Made by a program: the position numbers and the translations under genes. The notes under the pieces were generated by a model that was not told the DNA's origin, did not search any database, and saw only the letters and a program-made list of their open reading frames with translations. A stretch of 64,000 nucleotides of DNA. Source: Pelagihabitans sp963760375 (GTDB taxonomy: Bacteria; Bacteroidota; Bacteroidia; Flavobacteriales; Flavobacteriaceae). The stretch lies in the NCBI GenBank assembly GCA_963760375.1, contig CAVXCS010000002.1, forward strand, positions 1-64,000. The letters run 5' to 3'. Shown piece by piece: positions 49,220 through 59,371 of this stretch; position 1 is the first letter of the stretch; each line of letters begins with the position of its first letter.

Positions 49220-50324
49220 AATCTTTTAGTGTTATAAATTTAATCGGGGGCACTTTTCCTATTTCCATATTCCTTCTTTTTTGTTATGAAGAACTTGAGG
49301 AACTCCTATACCATTTGAAAGATGTCCAGACCCCCATTCGGTGGGTTCAGACATATCTTATCATATTTGAAGGACTTGCAGAAACGTTGAAAAAAAATTT
49401 GTCCAGGACCCTGCTTTAAGTATTCACTTATATTTGGACTTATGCTCATTGAACACCACGTTGTAATGTTTACTGGTATATTGTTACTCCAAGTCGGAGT
49501 TTTGTATCTCCGATGGCTCTTATTTGTCAATAAGGTCCTCAAATAATTCTATTTACCACTGATTGTCCTTTGAATTCGAGTTGCTTCAATTAAGAAATTT
49601 TCGGCTGTTTACATGGATTATGGCATTCATGTACTTAAAGCCGATTAACAATAGGATTTAAGTAATATAGGTCTTCCAGAGCTGATGGGGACGTACTATT
49701 TTCAAGTCCTTTGGCAGCAAGCGGTACTTGTTCCTGATTGTGGTACTGGGCTGGCTATAGATAGTCTATAAGCACATTTGCTTATACGCCTAATCCATAT
49801 CCTTTTCACGTTTACACGGTATCGAAGGTCAAGGTTCGGACAATTAGTCATCCGTTCCATCCAATGGTAGGGATGTTCCTAAAAGCAAGTATCCAATACC
49901 TTCATTAGCTTTAGGTTGAGTGAACTCTCGCAAAAGGGCATATAATGAAGAATCTATCGATGAATTTATTGCAGCATGAAATGTAGGACAAGACTTAGTC
50001 ATTGAGGGGACCTTACTAACTTTTGTCTTTTTTCTGTAGTACTCATTTGCCCAAGGATTTCTTTAAATAATCGTTCTCTACCTGTAACTGACCGATTTTG
50101 CTATGAGGCTGCCCGGTCCCAGAATCGTCATCTTCTTTTTTTGGTTTGGTCCCGGAGGCTATATCTTCATTTTCCAAAAAATTCCCGTTTCCAACTTTAT
50201 ATTTAAATAGGAAGTATTTTGAAATTGGCCGCTAACTCTTTCAGGCTGCTTTGCTCCTTTAACCACTCAGAGGCCAATTTGGCCTTTAAAGATGCAATGA
50301 ATATTCTTCTTGATATCTTTTCAT
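49220..50324 (-). mobile_element. Degenerate IS3-family insertion sequence
   Basis: Read on the minus strand, orfA-like sequence runs from ATG 50324 (LKAKLASEWLKEQ, KELAANFKI, then VGNGNFLENEDIAS and KIGQLQVENDYLKKSLGK) to about 50030. OrfB-like sequence follows: LDLRYRVNVKRI, KDLKIVRPHQLW, GFKYMNAIIHVNSRKFLN (rve/DDE core), FFQRFCKSFKYDKICLNPP and a tail near 49220. Frames are broken in many places, so it is inactive. Terminal repeats were not identified, so ends are approximate. It separates the variable locus from core genes. Confidence 0.75.
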
Positions 50325-50477
50325 ATTGGACAGGGTTAAATTACAACCCAACTTACTTTCCTAAAATTGGAGAGTAATCTATAGCCCTCTTTTCCAATAT
50401 AATCTTAATAGCATAAGTAAATTATATACTTTTATCAATAGCTTAAGCAATAGTTAGCTATTGATAAGTAAACAAAC

Positions 50478-50509
50478 AAAAAAGCCCAACCGGTCGGTTG
50501 GGCTTTTTT
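50478..50509 (-). terminator. Bidirectional rho-independent terminator
   Basis: AAAAAAGCCCAACCG and CGGTTGGGCTTTTTT form a perfect 15-bp palindromic stem with a GT centre. It lies 20 bp after the OmpA stop and would also block transcription from the IS side. Confidence 0.92.
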
Positions 50510-50528
50510 CTATGTTAGAATTGGTTTT

Positions 50529-51705
50529 CTATAGCTTGATCACCAAAAACTCGGATCTTCTGTTCAATTTGTGCTTCGATTCGGGACAATAGGTATTGTC
50601 ATCGCATTCGTTCAACAACTTGGTCTCTCCAAATCCTTCAGATTGCATACGAGTCGGGTGCAATCCCTTTGTCTAACAGATAATCGGTGGTGCGTTTGAC
50701 CCTTTGTTCGGATAACCATTTATTGTACTCTGAAGGGCCTCTGGAATCGGTGTAGGAGCTTACCTGTATCTCCGCTTCCGGGACATTTTGCAATAGCACC
50801 GATAAGGCATCCAATACTTCTTTGGATTTTCTGGTAAGACTAGAAGAGTCGAAATTGAAATATACATAACCCAAATCGTTTATCGACTGTTGGAGTTCCG
50901 CCTTTCTTTGTTGGGCAGCTTCCAATCTTGCTTTCTCAGCTGCGGCCAACGCTGCCTGCTCCTTCTCTTTGGCAAGTCGTTCGGCCAGAGCAGCCGCTTC
51001 CTTGGCCCTATTGACAGCCGCGATGGAATCCTGCGCCCGTTGTTTTTCCTTTTCCATGGCTTCGATCAAGGCCAGTTTCTCCTCTCCTTTTTTGGACAGT
51101 CCCTTTTCTATACCAAATCGATATACCACTCCTGCGGCATGTTGAATATGATTCGTCGCTTCATTTCCAATAGACCATTTTCCCGAGGAGCTCAAATCAA
51201 GTCCCCATCGATCGGAGAACCAGGTTCTAAAACCAACCACGGCATTGTAGGTGCCCCTTCCAATATCATTGGCATCGGTATAACCAAGTCCAGCCCCGAC
51301 ATAAGGGTCGAACCAGCCGGTTTCCCCGATCAGCTTGTTCAAATCGTAACTAAGTCGCGTATCAAAACCATAATAACTTTTATCCGCCGGATTCACAGTA
51401 CCATCGATAATGTTTCCTTCCTTATAATTGTTATAGGTGGCAATCGCCTCGAGGCCCAATCCACTTTTGAAATATCGTCCAATGCTCAACCTTGAAGGAA
51501 ATGCAACCGCATTCCATTGGTCTTTGATCGTCGTAAAGTCATTAAAGGCGTCTCCGGAATCGTCAACAGCGTTAAAACCAACCCCAAACATCCAGGCACT
51601 CTTTACGATGCTGTCTTTGGCCGTTAGTTGTAATTCTTCTTGGGAATAGCTTTGGCCAACCAGTAGAAAGGCCAAAACGCACATTTTCAGTGTAAATTTT
51701 TTCAT
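50529..51705 (-). CDS. OmpA-family outer-membrane protein (one frameshift near the end)
   Basis: About 391 residues. Signal peptide MKKFTLKMCVLAFLLVGQSYSQ (two shorter parts suffice: basic start, hydrophobic core, SQ end), an eight-strand-like beta-barrel to about residue 200, an Ala/Glu/Lys-rich coiled-coil (about 215-275), and an OmpA_C peptidoglycan-binding domain (YFNFDSSSL, SYTDSRGPSEYNKWLSEQR). One missing or extra base near 50646 shifts the frame, which then stops at 50638. Restoring it gives RMQSEGFGETK and a normal end at TAG 50529-50531. Being a core gene, this break argues for base-calling error. Confidence 0.88.
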
Positions 51706-51857
51706 AAGATTAAAATTTGGGACTTAATTCAACATCAAAGTTATGGCCGTTGACAAGCCTTTCTAAAAATGCGCCTTGAAGCGCCATTATTTTCGATGGA
51801 ATACACGATTTGTAGGAAAAAACCATTTTGTCGGAAAACGTGGCATTCTGATGGTCG
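51706..51857 (-). promoter_or_regulatory. OmpA promoter region with a lone TTCCATCGA
   Basis: Minus-strand TTCCATCGA occupies 51801-51793, 96 bp before the OmpA start, a distance like that of the tandem operators. A second copy 21 bp away is not convincing, so the resemblance may be chance. Confidence 0.2.
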
Positions 51858-51881
51858 ATAAAAGCCCGCCAATGGGCGGGC
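51858..51881 (-). terminator. Rho-independent terminator after the PrcB-like gene
   Basis: On the minus strand GCCCGCC-CATT-GGCGGGC followed by TTTTAT; seven G-C pairs. It lies 47 bp after the stop at 51928. Confidence 0.85.
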
Positions 51882-51927
51882 GGGGCGATACTTAAATTTT
51901 ATGGAAGGTTGCTTAGATTATAAAAAC

Positions 51928-52407
51928 CTAGCGGTGTACTACTTTAAAGACGATCTCTTTCTTTGTTGCAGGCATTTTATAAACGCTGAACGGACTCGCA
52001 TAGGGCAGTATAGCGGATGAGTCAATCAGTTTATTATCTGAAGCCGAAATCACGACCTCATTTTCGGTTTCTTGGGAGATGGTCAGCGGGGGTAATTTGG
52101 CATCCTTATGGCTACCAGCGCAAAAAATCAGAATCATTTCCTTGGAAAAGTCGACTTCCGGAACCGGTATCCCAGGCTTTCGGGTCATATTGATTTTTGA
52201 AAAGAAGTTGCGTAACGCCGGTTCATCGCGAATCACCAAGGTTTCCTCAGCATCTGTGGGCGCATAGTTATCCTGTACCAAAAGCACTAAGGAATCGCCA
52301 GTGATTTCCCCATTCCCATTGGCCGTCAAGGATTTTTTTTGGCTATTGCAAGAGAGGATCGCCATCAACAAGATGAACAAACTGTATTTGATATTAACCA
52401 AAGGCAT
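51928..52407 (-). CDS. PrcB-like lipoprotein
   Basis: About 159 residues. ATG 52407 gives a lipoprotein signal (MPLVNIKYSLFILLMAILSC, Cys20) and overlaps the end of bshA by 14 bp. The C-terminal half (FSKEMILIFCAGSHKDAKL, then VYKMPATKKEIVFKVV) resembles the PrcB_C domain of protease-complex subunits. Function in Flavobacteriia is not established. Upstream in-frame codons to 52449 lie inside bshA and are unlikely. Confidence 0.65.
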   Translation of the reverse strand: MPLVNIKYSLFILLMAILSCNSQKKSLTANGNGEITGDSLVLLVQDNYAPTDAEETLVIRDEPALRNFFSKINMTRKPGIPVPEVDFSKEMILIFCAGSHKDAKLPPLTISQETENEVVISASDNKLIDSSAILPYASPFSVYKMPATKKEIVFKVVHR

Positions 52408-53539
52408 TTTTGAATCTTCCGTCATACGCTTTTTTGTAAATCGCCTCATATAGTGGCAACACTTTCAAAATATCGAATTCCAAGGCGACTTTTCGGGCAT
52501 TTTCCTTAAACAATTCCAAAAGCTTCTCATCCTGCAATATATAAAGCGCATTGGCCACCATATCGTCAACATCGCCAACATTGCTCAAAAAGCCAGTTAT
52601 TCCATGTCGATTAACTTCCGGAATGCCCCCGGCATTACTGGAAATAACCGGTACTTTATTGATCATTGCCTCCAAAGCCGCCAAGCCAAAGCTTTCAGAT
52701 TCTGAAGGGAGCAAGAAAAGGTCTGAAAAACAAAGAATTCTATCTATTTCATTACTGTTACCCAAAAATATGACCTTATTGGCAATTCCCAGTTCATCGC
52801 AAAGCTGTTCCGCTACTTCCTTTTCGGGTCCATCCCCTACCATCACCAGTTTTGCGGGTATTTTCTCTTGGATCTTATGGAATATTTTAATGATATCTGG
52901 GATGCGCTTTACTTTTCTGAAATTACTGATGTGGGTGATGATCTTTTCATCGTCCTTGGCCATCAAGGAACGTTGGCAGTCCGTAAAGGTTGAATTGTAT
53001 TTTTTCTTATCGATGAAATTGGGTACCACCTCGATTTCCTTTTTAATGTCGAAGAATTCCAAGGTACGATCTTTCAGGCTTTGCGATACCGAGGTCACCA
53101 CGTCCGATTGATTGATACTGAAGTTAACCGCCGGTTTATAAAAAGGGTGCTTGCCGACCAAGGTGATATCCGTTCCGTGCAAGGTGGTGATCATAGGAAT
53201 AAAGATATTTTCCTCCTCCAGCATCTTTTTGGCCATATAGCCCGCATATGCATGGGGAATGGCGTAATGCACATGCAGCAGTTCTATCCCGTACATTTTA
53301 ATGGTATCCACCAGTTTACTCGACAATGCCAATTCGTAAGGTTGGTAATGGAAGAGCGGATATTCGGGCACATGCACTTCGTGAAAGTGTACATTGCTGT
53401 TCAACAATTCGAGCCTTACCGGCTGCCGGTAGGTGACAAAATGAACTTCATGCCCGCGATTTGCCAAGGCAAGTCCCAGTTCTGTGGCCACAACACCACT
53501 ACCACCAAAGGTTGGATAACAGACGATTGCTATTTTCAT
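52394..53539 (-). CDS. bshA: N-acetyl-alpha-D-glucosaminyl L-malate synthase
   Basis: A 381-residue GT4 enzyme that joins GlcNAc from UDP-GlcNAc to L-malate, first step of bacillithiol synthesis. MKIAIVCYPTFGGSGVVATE, the HVHYAIPHAYAGYMAKK segment, TTLHGTDITLVG and the donor site SESESFGLAALEAMINKVP are BshA signatures. Length and frame are normal. Not part of exopolysaccharide synthesis despite the GT4 fold. Overlaps the PrcB-like gene. Confidence 0.95.
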   Translation of the reverse strand: MKIAIVCYPTFGGSGVVATELGLALANRGHEVHFVTYRQPVRLELLNSNVHFHEVHVPEYPLFHYQPYELALSSKLVDTIKMYGIELLHVHYAIPHAYAGYMAKKMLEEENIFIPMITTLHGTDITLVGKHPFYKPAVNFSINQSDVVTSVSQSLKDRTLEFFDIKKEIEVVPNFIDKKKYNSTFTDCQRSLMAKDDEKIITHISNFRKVKRIPDIIKIFHKIQEKIPAKLVMVGDGPEKEVAEQLCDELGIANKVIFLGNSNEIDRILCFSDLFLLPSESESFGLAALEAMINKVPVISSNAGGIPEVNRHGITGFLSNVGDVDDMVANALYILQDEKLLELFKENARKVALEFDILKVLPLYEAIYKKAYDGRFKNAFG

Positions 53540-53694
53540 AGTTCAAATTTACGGAAACCTTGTGCTCAGTCGGTCTTATAGCCTGAATATTACAATTTCG
53601 TTAGGTCTTATTTTCAATAATAGCCCCTAAATCTTTCATGAAATTGAAATCATTGGCCATGAGCGGTCAAAATTTAAGTGTAAAATGATCTCCT

Positions 53695-56607
53695 TTAATC
53701 TAAAATGGCTTCATAAATAGCCTTTTGAATCCGGATGCGGAGCGCAGATTTGGCCAAAAGGGTATTGGTTGCCGATGGATAAGTGCGGTTCGATAGGAAA
53801 ACGTACACCAATTCCTTTTCCGGGTCGGCCCAGGTATAGGTACCCGTAAAGCCGCTATGGCCGAAGCTTTTTCTTGAGACGCATTCACAGGCAGCCCCCC
53901 CTCCGGTCAACTCCGGTTTATCGAAGCCTACTCCCCTTCTCACTCTTTGATCACAGAAGTAACAGGTGTTGAACATTTTAACGGTTCTTGCCTCCAGAAA
54001 GCGATCTCCGCCATAATAGCCTTCCTGCAGATACATCTGCATGATCTTGGCCACATCATTGGCATTGCTGAACAAGCCGGCATGGCCTCCTACCCCACCC
54101 TGCATGGCGGCACCCATGTCGTGCACATATCCTTGAACCGTTTGATATCTGTAATAATTATCGTTTTCAGACGGCACGATCTGGTTTTTGGGATACTTCT
54201 CCAAGGGATTGAAACTGGTACTGTAGGCACCCAGGGATTTGTACAGAAAGGCATCGGCCAGTCTATCCAATCGGTCACCCAGCTTTTTTTCGACATATTT
54301 TTTCATCACATAATAGGCCACATCGCTATAGCGATAGCGATTCGATTTCAGTTCTTGCCGACCAATTCGGTCATAAATGGAGTCTTTATAGGATTCCGAG
54401 AGATATAGATTGTCGGCAACTTTGACTGAATAACCCGTCATCGGTCCGTTGCGATAATACTGTCCCGACGGTTTCCGTTGCTCGTCCAAAGTGCTGATAT
54501 AAAATGGAATCCACGCCGGTAAACGGCCATAGTGCGACAACGCCTTCAATACGGTTACATTTTTTAATCCTGATGCGGCATATTCCGGAATGAGCTCCCC
54601 GAAAGTATCGTTGAGTCGAATGTTTCCCTCCTCTTCCATTTTCATGACAATTGGCAATGTGGCCAATATTTTGGTCAAGGAAGCCAAATCATAAATGCTG
54701 TTCTGGGTAATACTGTCCTTGGAATCATAGGTTGGTTTGCCAAATGCCTTGTCATAAATAATCTTGCCCCTCCTCGCAATCACGACTTGTGCCCCAGGAT
54801 ACATCAACGAATCGATCCCGTTCTTCACCATTTGATCCACAACGGCCAGTTTTGAAGAGCTTATTCCCACCCTCTCGGGATAACTATATCCCAATCGGAG
54901 CAAAGAAGGTAAGGGCAAGCCAGTTTTAACCGGGAAATCTGGATGGATGGTTACCGGCAATACCCCATTTGCAGGGATGGCACCAAAAATCAATTGTGCG
55001 GTTTTTCGTTGGGCCATTTCACTATTTTGGTAGCCTACCACCACGGCGTCGATCGAATTAAAATTAACGACGTCGAACAGGGCGTATGGTTTCGCGAAGA
55101 CCGCGAGTATGGTGTTAGCCGTGCGTTCCCTGCCGATTTCCTGTAGCCATTCGAGTTCATTTTTGGTAAATTGATAAGATTTCCATGGACTTTCATTGCT
55201 TTTGTGCAGCCCAATGATCACCAAATTAAATTCGGCCAATTTTTGCTTCAATGTCGCGATATCGGCCCCATTGATTTGCGTGACATTGGCGTATTTGTTC
55301 AGTTCCTCCAAGAAAGGGTTGCTGTCGGCATCGCCGAATTTCACATAGGCGATTTTTTTATTCTGTAGCTTTTTTATACCCAAAAGCGAAAAGTCGTTTT
55401 TTACCACGGTAATCGCATTTTCGATGGCGGTTTCATAGACCAAATCATCATCCATTGAATTCAAATCGGAATAAAGGCTGTTCAGCTCTATGGGGCGGTA
55501 ATCATTGAGGCCTACCTTGTATTTGGCCATAAGAATCTTTTTGACGGATTCCGCGAGCCTCCTTTCCGATATTCGTCCGCTGTTATAAGCTTTCAAAAGT
55601 CTTTCTTTTGCTTTCACCACATCCGTAGGCATCAACAGAATGTCGTTTCCAGCCATAAAAGCCTCCAAGGCAACATCTCCATCGTTGCCATAGGAGGTCA
55701 CCCCTTTCATATTCAAGGCATCGGTAAAGATCAACCCCTTAAAGTTGAGTTCCTCTCTGAGCACCCCTGAAATGATCTGTTCAGACAAGGATGAAGGCAG
55801 GTCTTTCTGAATCTCCATACTGGGCACGCTCAAATGCGCCACCATGATGCTGCTGAGTCCTGCTGAAATCAATTTTCTATATGGATAGAGTTCAATACTG
55901 TCCAATCTTTGGCGGCTGAATCCGATGGTGGGCAATGACTCATGGGAATCCATGGCCGTATCACCATGTCCAGGGAAATGCTTGCCACTGGCCAGAACGC
56001 CCGCCTTTTCCAATCCCCGCATCAACGCGGCTCCTTTTTGGGCCACGTTTTTGGGATCTTCCCCAAAAGAACGGTTCCCTATGATGGGATTGTTAGGATT
56101 GATATTGACATCGATATCGGGCGCAAAATTGATATGGACGCCCAATCGCTTGGCGTCCCTTCCGATTTGGTAGCCCACACTTTCCACGATGCTGCTATCT
56201 TTTATAGCCCCAAGGGTCATGTTCCATGGAAAGGCATAGGTAGAGTCGAGTCGCATGGCCAGGCCCCATTCCGCATCCATACCGATCATCAAGGGTATTT
56301 TTGATCGGGATTGAAAGATATTGGTCAATTTGGCCTGTTGTACAGGGCCGCCTTTTGAAAAAATAACGCCTCCTATTTTTTGGCCGCTGATGAGGGCTTT
56401 GGTGCGCTCCTCTGATGCTTTGTCACCACTGGAGGCAACCATTACCATGAACAATTGCCCCAACTTTTCGTCGGTCGACATGCTTGCATATTGTGCCTCT
56501 ACCCATTGCTGTTGGGCAAGGGTATCTTTGGTCACCAAGGGATCGGTTTGACCCTGTGCCTTAAAAATGCCCAACAAAATTAAAGGGAACAGCAAAAAAC
56601 AGCGCAT
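53695..56607 (-). CDS. GH3 beta-N-acetylglucosaminidase-type / serine beta-lactamase-like fusion
   Basis: About 970 residues from ATG 56607 (MRCFLLFPLILLGIFKAQGQ, signal peptide); upstream in-frame ATG codons to 56766 extend into the neighbouring gene. The N-terminal GH3 domain has MIGMDAEWGLAMRL, the NagZ-like GKHFPGHGDTAMDSH and FTDALNMKG, followed by a GH3 C-terminal-like domain. The C-terminal half is a class C beta-lactamase/penicillin-binding-like domain with LASLTKILATLP (Ser-x-x-Lys), a YSDVAYYVM box and GHSGFTGTYTW. The pair suggests peptidoglycan turnover in the periplasm. This architecture is common in Bacteroidota. Frame intact. Confidence 0.92.
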   Translation of the reverse strand: MRCFLLFPLILLGIFKAQGQTDPLVTKDTLAQQQWVEAQYASMSTDEKLGQLFMVMVASSGDKASEERTKALISGQKIGGVIFSKGGPVQQAKLTNIFQSRSKIPLMIGMDAEWGLAMRLDSTYAFPWNMTLGAIKDSSIVESVGYQIGRDAKRLGVHINFAPDIDVNINPNNPIIGNRSFGEDPKNVAQKGAALMRGLEKAGVLASGKHFPGHGDTAMDSHESLPTIGFSRQRLDSIELYPYRKLISAGLSSIMVAHLSVPSMEIQKDLPSSLSEQIISGVLREELNFKGLIFTDALNMKGVTSYGNDGDVALEAFMAGNDILLMPTDVVKAKERLLKAYNSGRISERRLAESVKKILMAKYKVGLNDYRPIELNSLYSDLNSMDDDLVYETAIENAITVVKNDFSLLGIKKLQNKKIAYVKFGDADSNPFLEELNKYANVTQINGADIATLKQKLAEFNLVIIGLHKSNESPWKSYQFTKNELEWLQEIGRERTANTILAVFAKPYALFDVVNFNSIDAVVVGYQNSEMAQRKTAQLIFGAIPANGVLPVTIHPDFPVKTGLPLPSLLRLGYSYPERVGISSSKLAVVDQMVKNGIDSLMYPGAQVVIARRGKIIYDKAFGKPTYDSKDSITQNSIYDLASLTKILATLPIVMKMEEEGNIRLNDTFGELIPEYAASGLKNVTVLKALSHYGRLPAWIPFYISTLDEQRKPSGQYYRNGPMTGYSVKVADNLYLSESYKDSIYDRIGRQELKSNRYRYSDVAYYVMKKYVEKKLGDRLDRLADAFLYKSLGAYSTSFNPLEKYPKNQIVPSENDNYYRYQTVQGYVHDMGAAMQGGVGGHAGLFSNANDVAKIMQMYLQEGYYGGDRFLEARTVKMFNTCYFCDQRVRRGVGFDKPELTGGGAACECVSRKSFGHSGFTGTYTWADPEKELVYVFLSNRTYPSATNTLLAKSALRIRIQKAIYEAILD

Positions 56608-56713
56608 ATCAAAATTTCTATGAAAATAACTACAATCGATAAAATATATTGCAATTCGTCGATACCTTCTCCAAAAGAAGGGTCCATTTGCGGCAAATGC
56701 CATGTGCTTTGCA

Positions 56714-57196
56714 TTACATGAAACGGGCATGCCAACTTTCAGAAGCGGGAACTTCCCAATGTTCAAGATATTCGCCCTTGTTGTTCACCAGGTTATTGAA
56801 AACGATTGTTTTTTCAGAAACCGCTTTTTCCTTGGCCATCTTTTTAAATTCGAGCAAGGGCTTGTAAGCGATATACTCTCCCTGTTTGTAAGATACGTTC
56901 ATCTTGTCGAGCAGTTCCACCTGGTAACGTTTTTCCAATGACTGTATGAAATGGACCGAGGCATCTATGGAACAACCTGATGCCATGTTCATGCCCTGAT
57001 CTAATCCCAGTACAATAAAACGATTGTAGCGAATTTCATAGCCAGCCCTTAAATCTTGGCCATGGGCCGTCCATTCTTGAATAAAGTTATCCAGGGCCGG
57101 TTCCATTTCAGCGATTTCCGCCTTGGAAAAACTCCTGCTGGCCTGATAAATCCATATTCGGGCATCTTCCGGCAAACTTTCAAATTCTACCAACAT
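56714..57196 (-). CDS. Conserved Bacteroidota protein (often labelled ABC transporter ATPase)
   Basis: 160 residues, no signal peptide. No Walker A or ABC signature is visible, so the usual database label is not supported. Sequence landmarks are ARIWIYQASRSFSKAEI, CSIDASVHFIQSLEKRY and FNNLVNNKGEYLEHWEVPA. Conserved next to the Fe-S gene pair in Flavobacteriaceae. Function unknown. Starts 12 bp after the Fe-S gene ends, so probably co-transcribed. Confidence 0.75.
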   Translation of the reverse strand: MLVEFESLPEDARIWIYQASRSFSKAEIAEMEPALDNFIQEWTAHGQDLRAGYEIRYNRFIVLGLDQGMNMASGCSIDASVHFIQSLEKRYQVELLDKMNVSYKQGEYIAYKPLLEFKKMAKEKAVSEKTIVFNNLVNNKGEYLEHWEVPASESWHARFM

Positions 57197-57207
57197 TTCC
57201 TTTATTT

Positions 57208-57999
57208 TTAAAGATCTGCAGCATTTGCAATCAGTTCCGCTATATCCAAAACCGTTACGCTAGCCTCCTTCTCTTTGTTCTTGATGCCATCGGTCATCAT
57301 GGTATTGCAAAAGGGACAAGCGGCCGCAATGATTTCAGGTTGGGTTTCCAATGCCTGTTCGGTACGTTCTATGTTGACGTCTTTATCCCCTTTTTCGGGT
57401 TCCTTGAACATTTGTGCCCCACCCGCGCCACAGCATAAGCCCTTCTTGCGACAATTTTTCATTTCCACCAGTTCTGCATCCAATTTCTGGATCAATTCAC
57501 GGGGGGCTTCATACACATTGTTGGCCCTTCCCAGATAGCAGGGATCGTGATAGGTAATTCGTTTCCCTTTGAATTTTCCACCTTCCAAAGCAATTTTTCC
57601 GGAACCCAATAAATCGTTGATGAATTGGGTATGGTGCACCACCTCATAAGTTCCGCCTAGCCCGGGGTATTCATTTTTTAGGGTATTGAAACAATGGGGA
57701 CAAGCCGTCACCACTTTTTTAACGCCATAAGCATTGAGCACCTGAATATTGCCAAAGGCCTGCATCTGGAACAAGAATTCATTACCGGCCCTTTTGGCAG
57801 GATCTCCGGAACAGCTTTCCTCGGTGCCCAAGACCGCAAAGGACACGTTGGCCCTATTTAAAATCTTGACAAACGCCTTCGTTATTTTTTTTGCCCGATC
57901 ATCAAAACTACCGGCACAGCCCACCCAAAAGAGCACTTCGGGTGTTTGCCCATTGGCGAACATCTGTGCCATGGTCGGTACCTTTATTTCGCTTCCCAT
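57208..57999 (-). CDS. CCG-domain (Fe-S)-binding oxidoreductase subunit
   Basis: 263 residues with two cysteine-rich CCG domains of the HdrB/GlpC/LutA type: WVGCAGSFDDRAKK and ACPHCFNTLKNEYP in the first, then HDPCYLGRANNVYE and GLCCGAGGAQMF, CPFCNTMM in the second. Such subunits accept electrons from a 4Fe-4S partner; here that is the membrane protein encoded 41 bp upstream (58041). Start at 57999 is well supported. Electron donor and acceptor unknown. Confidence 0.9.
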   Translation of the reverse strand: MGSEIKVPTMAQMFANGQTPEVLFWVGCAGSFDDRAKKITKAFVKILNRANVSFAVLGTEESCSGDPAKRAGNEFLFQMQAFGNIQVLNAYGVKKVVTACPHCFNTLKNEYPGLGGTYEVVHHTQFINDLLGSGKIALEGGKFKGKRITYHDPCYLGRANNVYEAPRELIQKLDAELVEMKNCRKKGLCCGAGGAQMFKEPEKGDKDVNIERTEQALETQPEIIAAACPFCNTMMTDGIKNKEKEASVTVLDIAELIANAADL

Positions 58000-58040
58000 A
58001 ATTCAAAATTCATTGTTGGCAGTTCCAAATTGCTTACTTC

Positions 58041-59366
58041 TTAATTGTCATTTGCCCAATTCAGCCTATCCATTTGATTAAAAGGCCAAGGGGCGCCGTT
58101 GTTCTCGATATTTCCCATCATATTGTTCAAATCGGTTGGGGCGGCCGATTGCTCCATGACCAGATACCGCCTCATATCGATGATGATGGATAAGGGATCG
58201 ATATTCACGGGACAGGCCTCCACACAGGCATTGCACGAAGTACAGGCCCAGAGTTCCTCACGGGTGATGTAATCATCGAGCAGTTGTTTGCCATCCGGGA
58301 CAAATTTGCCTTTGTTCTTGTCAATATTCTTGCCCACGGCCTCCAATCGGTCGCGGGTATCCATCATTATTTTTCTGGGCGATAATTTCTTGCCGGTTTG
58401 GTTTGCGGGGCACTCGCTCGTACAGCGACCACATTCGGTGCAGGTATAGGCGTTCATCAATTGTACCCAACTCAAATCGGTTACATCTGATGCCCCAAAT
58501 TTCTCTGGAACCGAAGCCCCATCGGCCGGAGCGGCAAATGGGTCTACCGAGGGATCCATCATCAACTTAACTTCATCGGTCACCGACTCAAGGTTGTCAA
58601 ATTGCCCCAAAGGCTTCAAATTGGCATAAAAAGTATTGGGAAAGGCCAATAAAATATGAAGGTGTTTGGAATAATACAGATAATTCAGAAATAGCAGAAT
58701 TCCCACAATATGGAGCCACCACGCGGTGCGTTCCACCAAAATAAGCTTGGAAGTCGTCAACCCTTCGAACAGCGGTGCGATAAACTGACTTACTGGAAAG
58801 CTCCCGGCCAAAGTGTAATGTGCGGCGCCCAATTGTTGCAAGGAGTGGTCGGCAGCGTTCATGGTCAGAAAAAGGACCATCAGCACCAATTCTATGTACA
58901 GTATCAGATTGGCATCCTGTTTAGGCCAACCTTTCATTTCGGGTTTTATGAAACGTTGTAACCGCAAGGCGTTTCTTCGAATCCAAAACAATACCACGGC
59001 CACAATCACCAATAATGCCAGAATCTCGAAGGAACCGATCAACAGATCATAGGCCTTTCCCAGTGGGGAGAATAAGCGGTGTGTCCCAAAAATACCGTCC
59101 AGGACAATTTCAAGAACCTCAAGATTGATAATGATGAAGCCCAGGTACACGATCACATGCAGCATGCCCGCAATGGGCCTGACGACCATTTTGGTCTGTC
59201 CCAATGCAATTTTGGCCATGTTGCCCCAACGTGCCTTTCTTTCATTTGAAACATCTACATCCTTTCCCAATTTTATGTTCCGTGAAAGGCGTTTTACATT
59301 ACGGGCAAAGAAACCAATGCCCAAAATGAGTACAACTACAAAAATGATATTGGGAAGGTATTCCAT
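58041..59366 (-). CDS. Membrane-bound 4Fe-4S electron-transfer protein (HdrC/NarI-like fusion)
   Basis: 441 residues. The N-terminal half has about five membrane helices with His residues suited to b-type heme, like a nitrate reductase gamma or HdrE subunit. The C-terminal half has two 4Fe-4S motifs, CTECGRCTSECP and CTSCNACVEACP. Together with the CCG protein at 57208 it looks like a quinone-linked Hdr-type oxidoreductase. Starts 5 bp after the MCE gene. Confidence 0.9.
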   Translation of the reverse strand: MEYLPNIIFVVVLILGIGFFARNVKRLSRNIKLGKDVDVSNERKARWGNMAKIALGQTKMVVRPIAGMLHVIVYLGFIIINLEVLEIVLDGIFGTHRLFSPLGKAYDLLIGSFEILALLVIVAVVLFWIRRNALRLQRFIKPEMKGWPKQDANLILYIELVLMVLFLTMNAADHSLQQLGAAHYTLAGSFPVSQFIAPLFEGLTTSKLILVERTAWWLHIVGILLFLNYLYYSKHLHILLAFPNTFYANLKPLGQFDNLESVTDEVKLMMDPSVDPFAAPADGASVPEKFGASDVTDLSWVQLMNAYTCTECGRCTSECPANQTGKKLSPRKIMMDTRDRLEAVGKNIDKNKGKFVPDGKQLLDDYITREELWACTSCNACVEACPVNIDPLSIIIDMRRYLVMEQSAAPTDLNNMMGNIENNGAPWPFNQMDRLNWANDN

Positions 59367-59371
59367 ACCCG

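Noticed and set aside
49306..49542. 78-codon open frame on the minus strand as an independent gene
   Set aside because: Its end matches the C-terminal part of an IS3 OrfB and it is flanked by further transposase-like fragments with stops.
51793..51801. TTCCATCGA upstream of OmpA as a fourth regulon member
   Set aside because: The distance to the start is right, but no second copy at 21 bp is convincing and one mismatch-bearing 9-mer is expected by chance.
56607..56766. Upstream extension of the GH3 fusion protein to residue -53
   Set aside because: The extra residues overlap the neighbouring gene and precede a clear signal peptide beginning at 56607.
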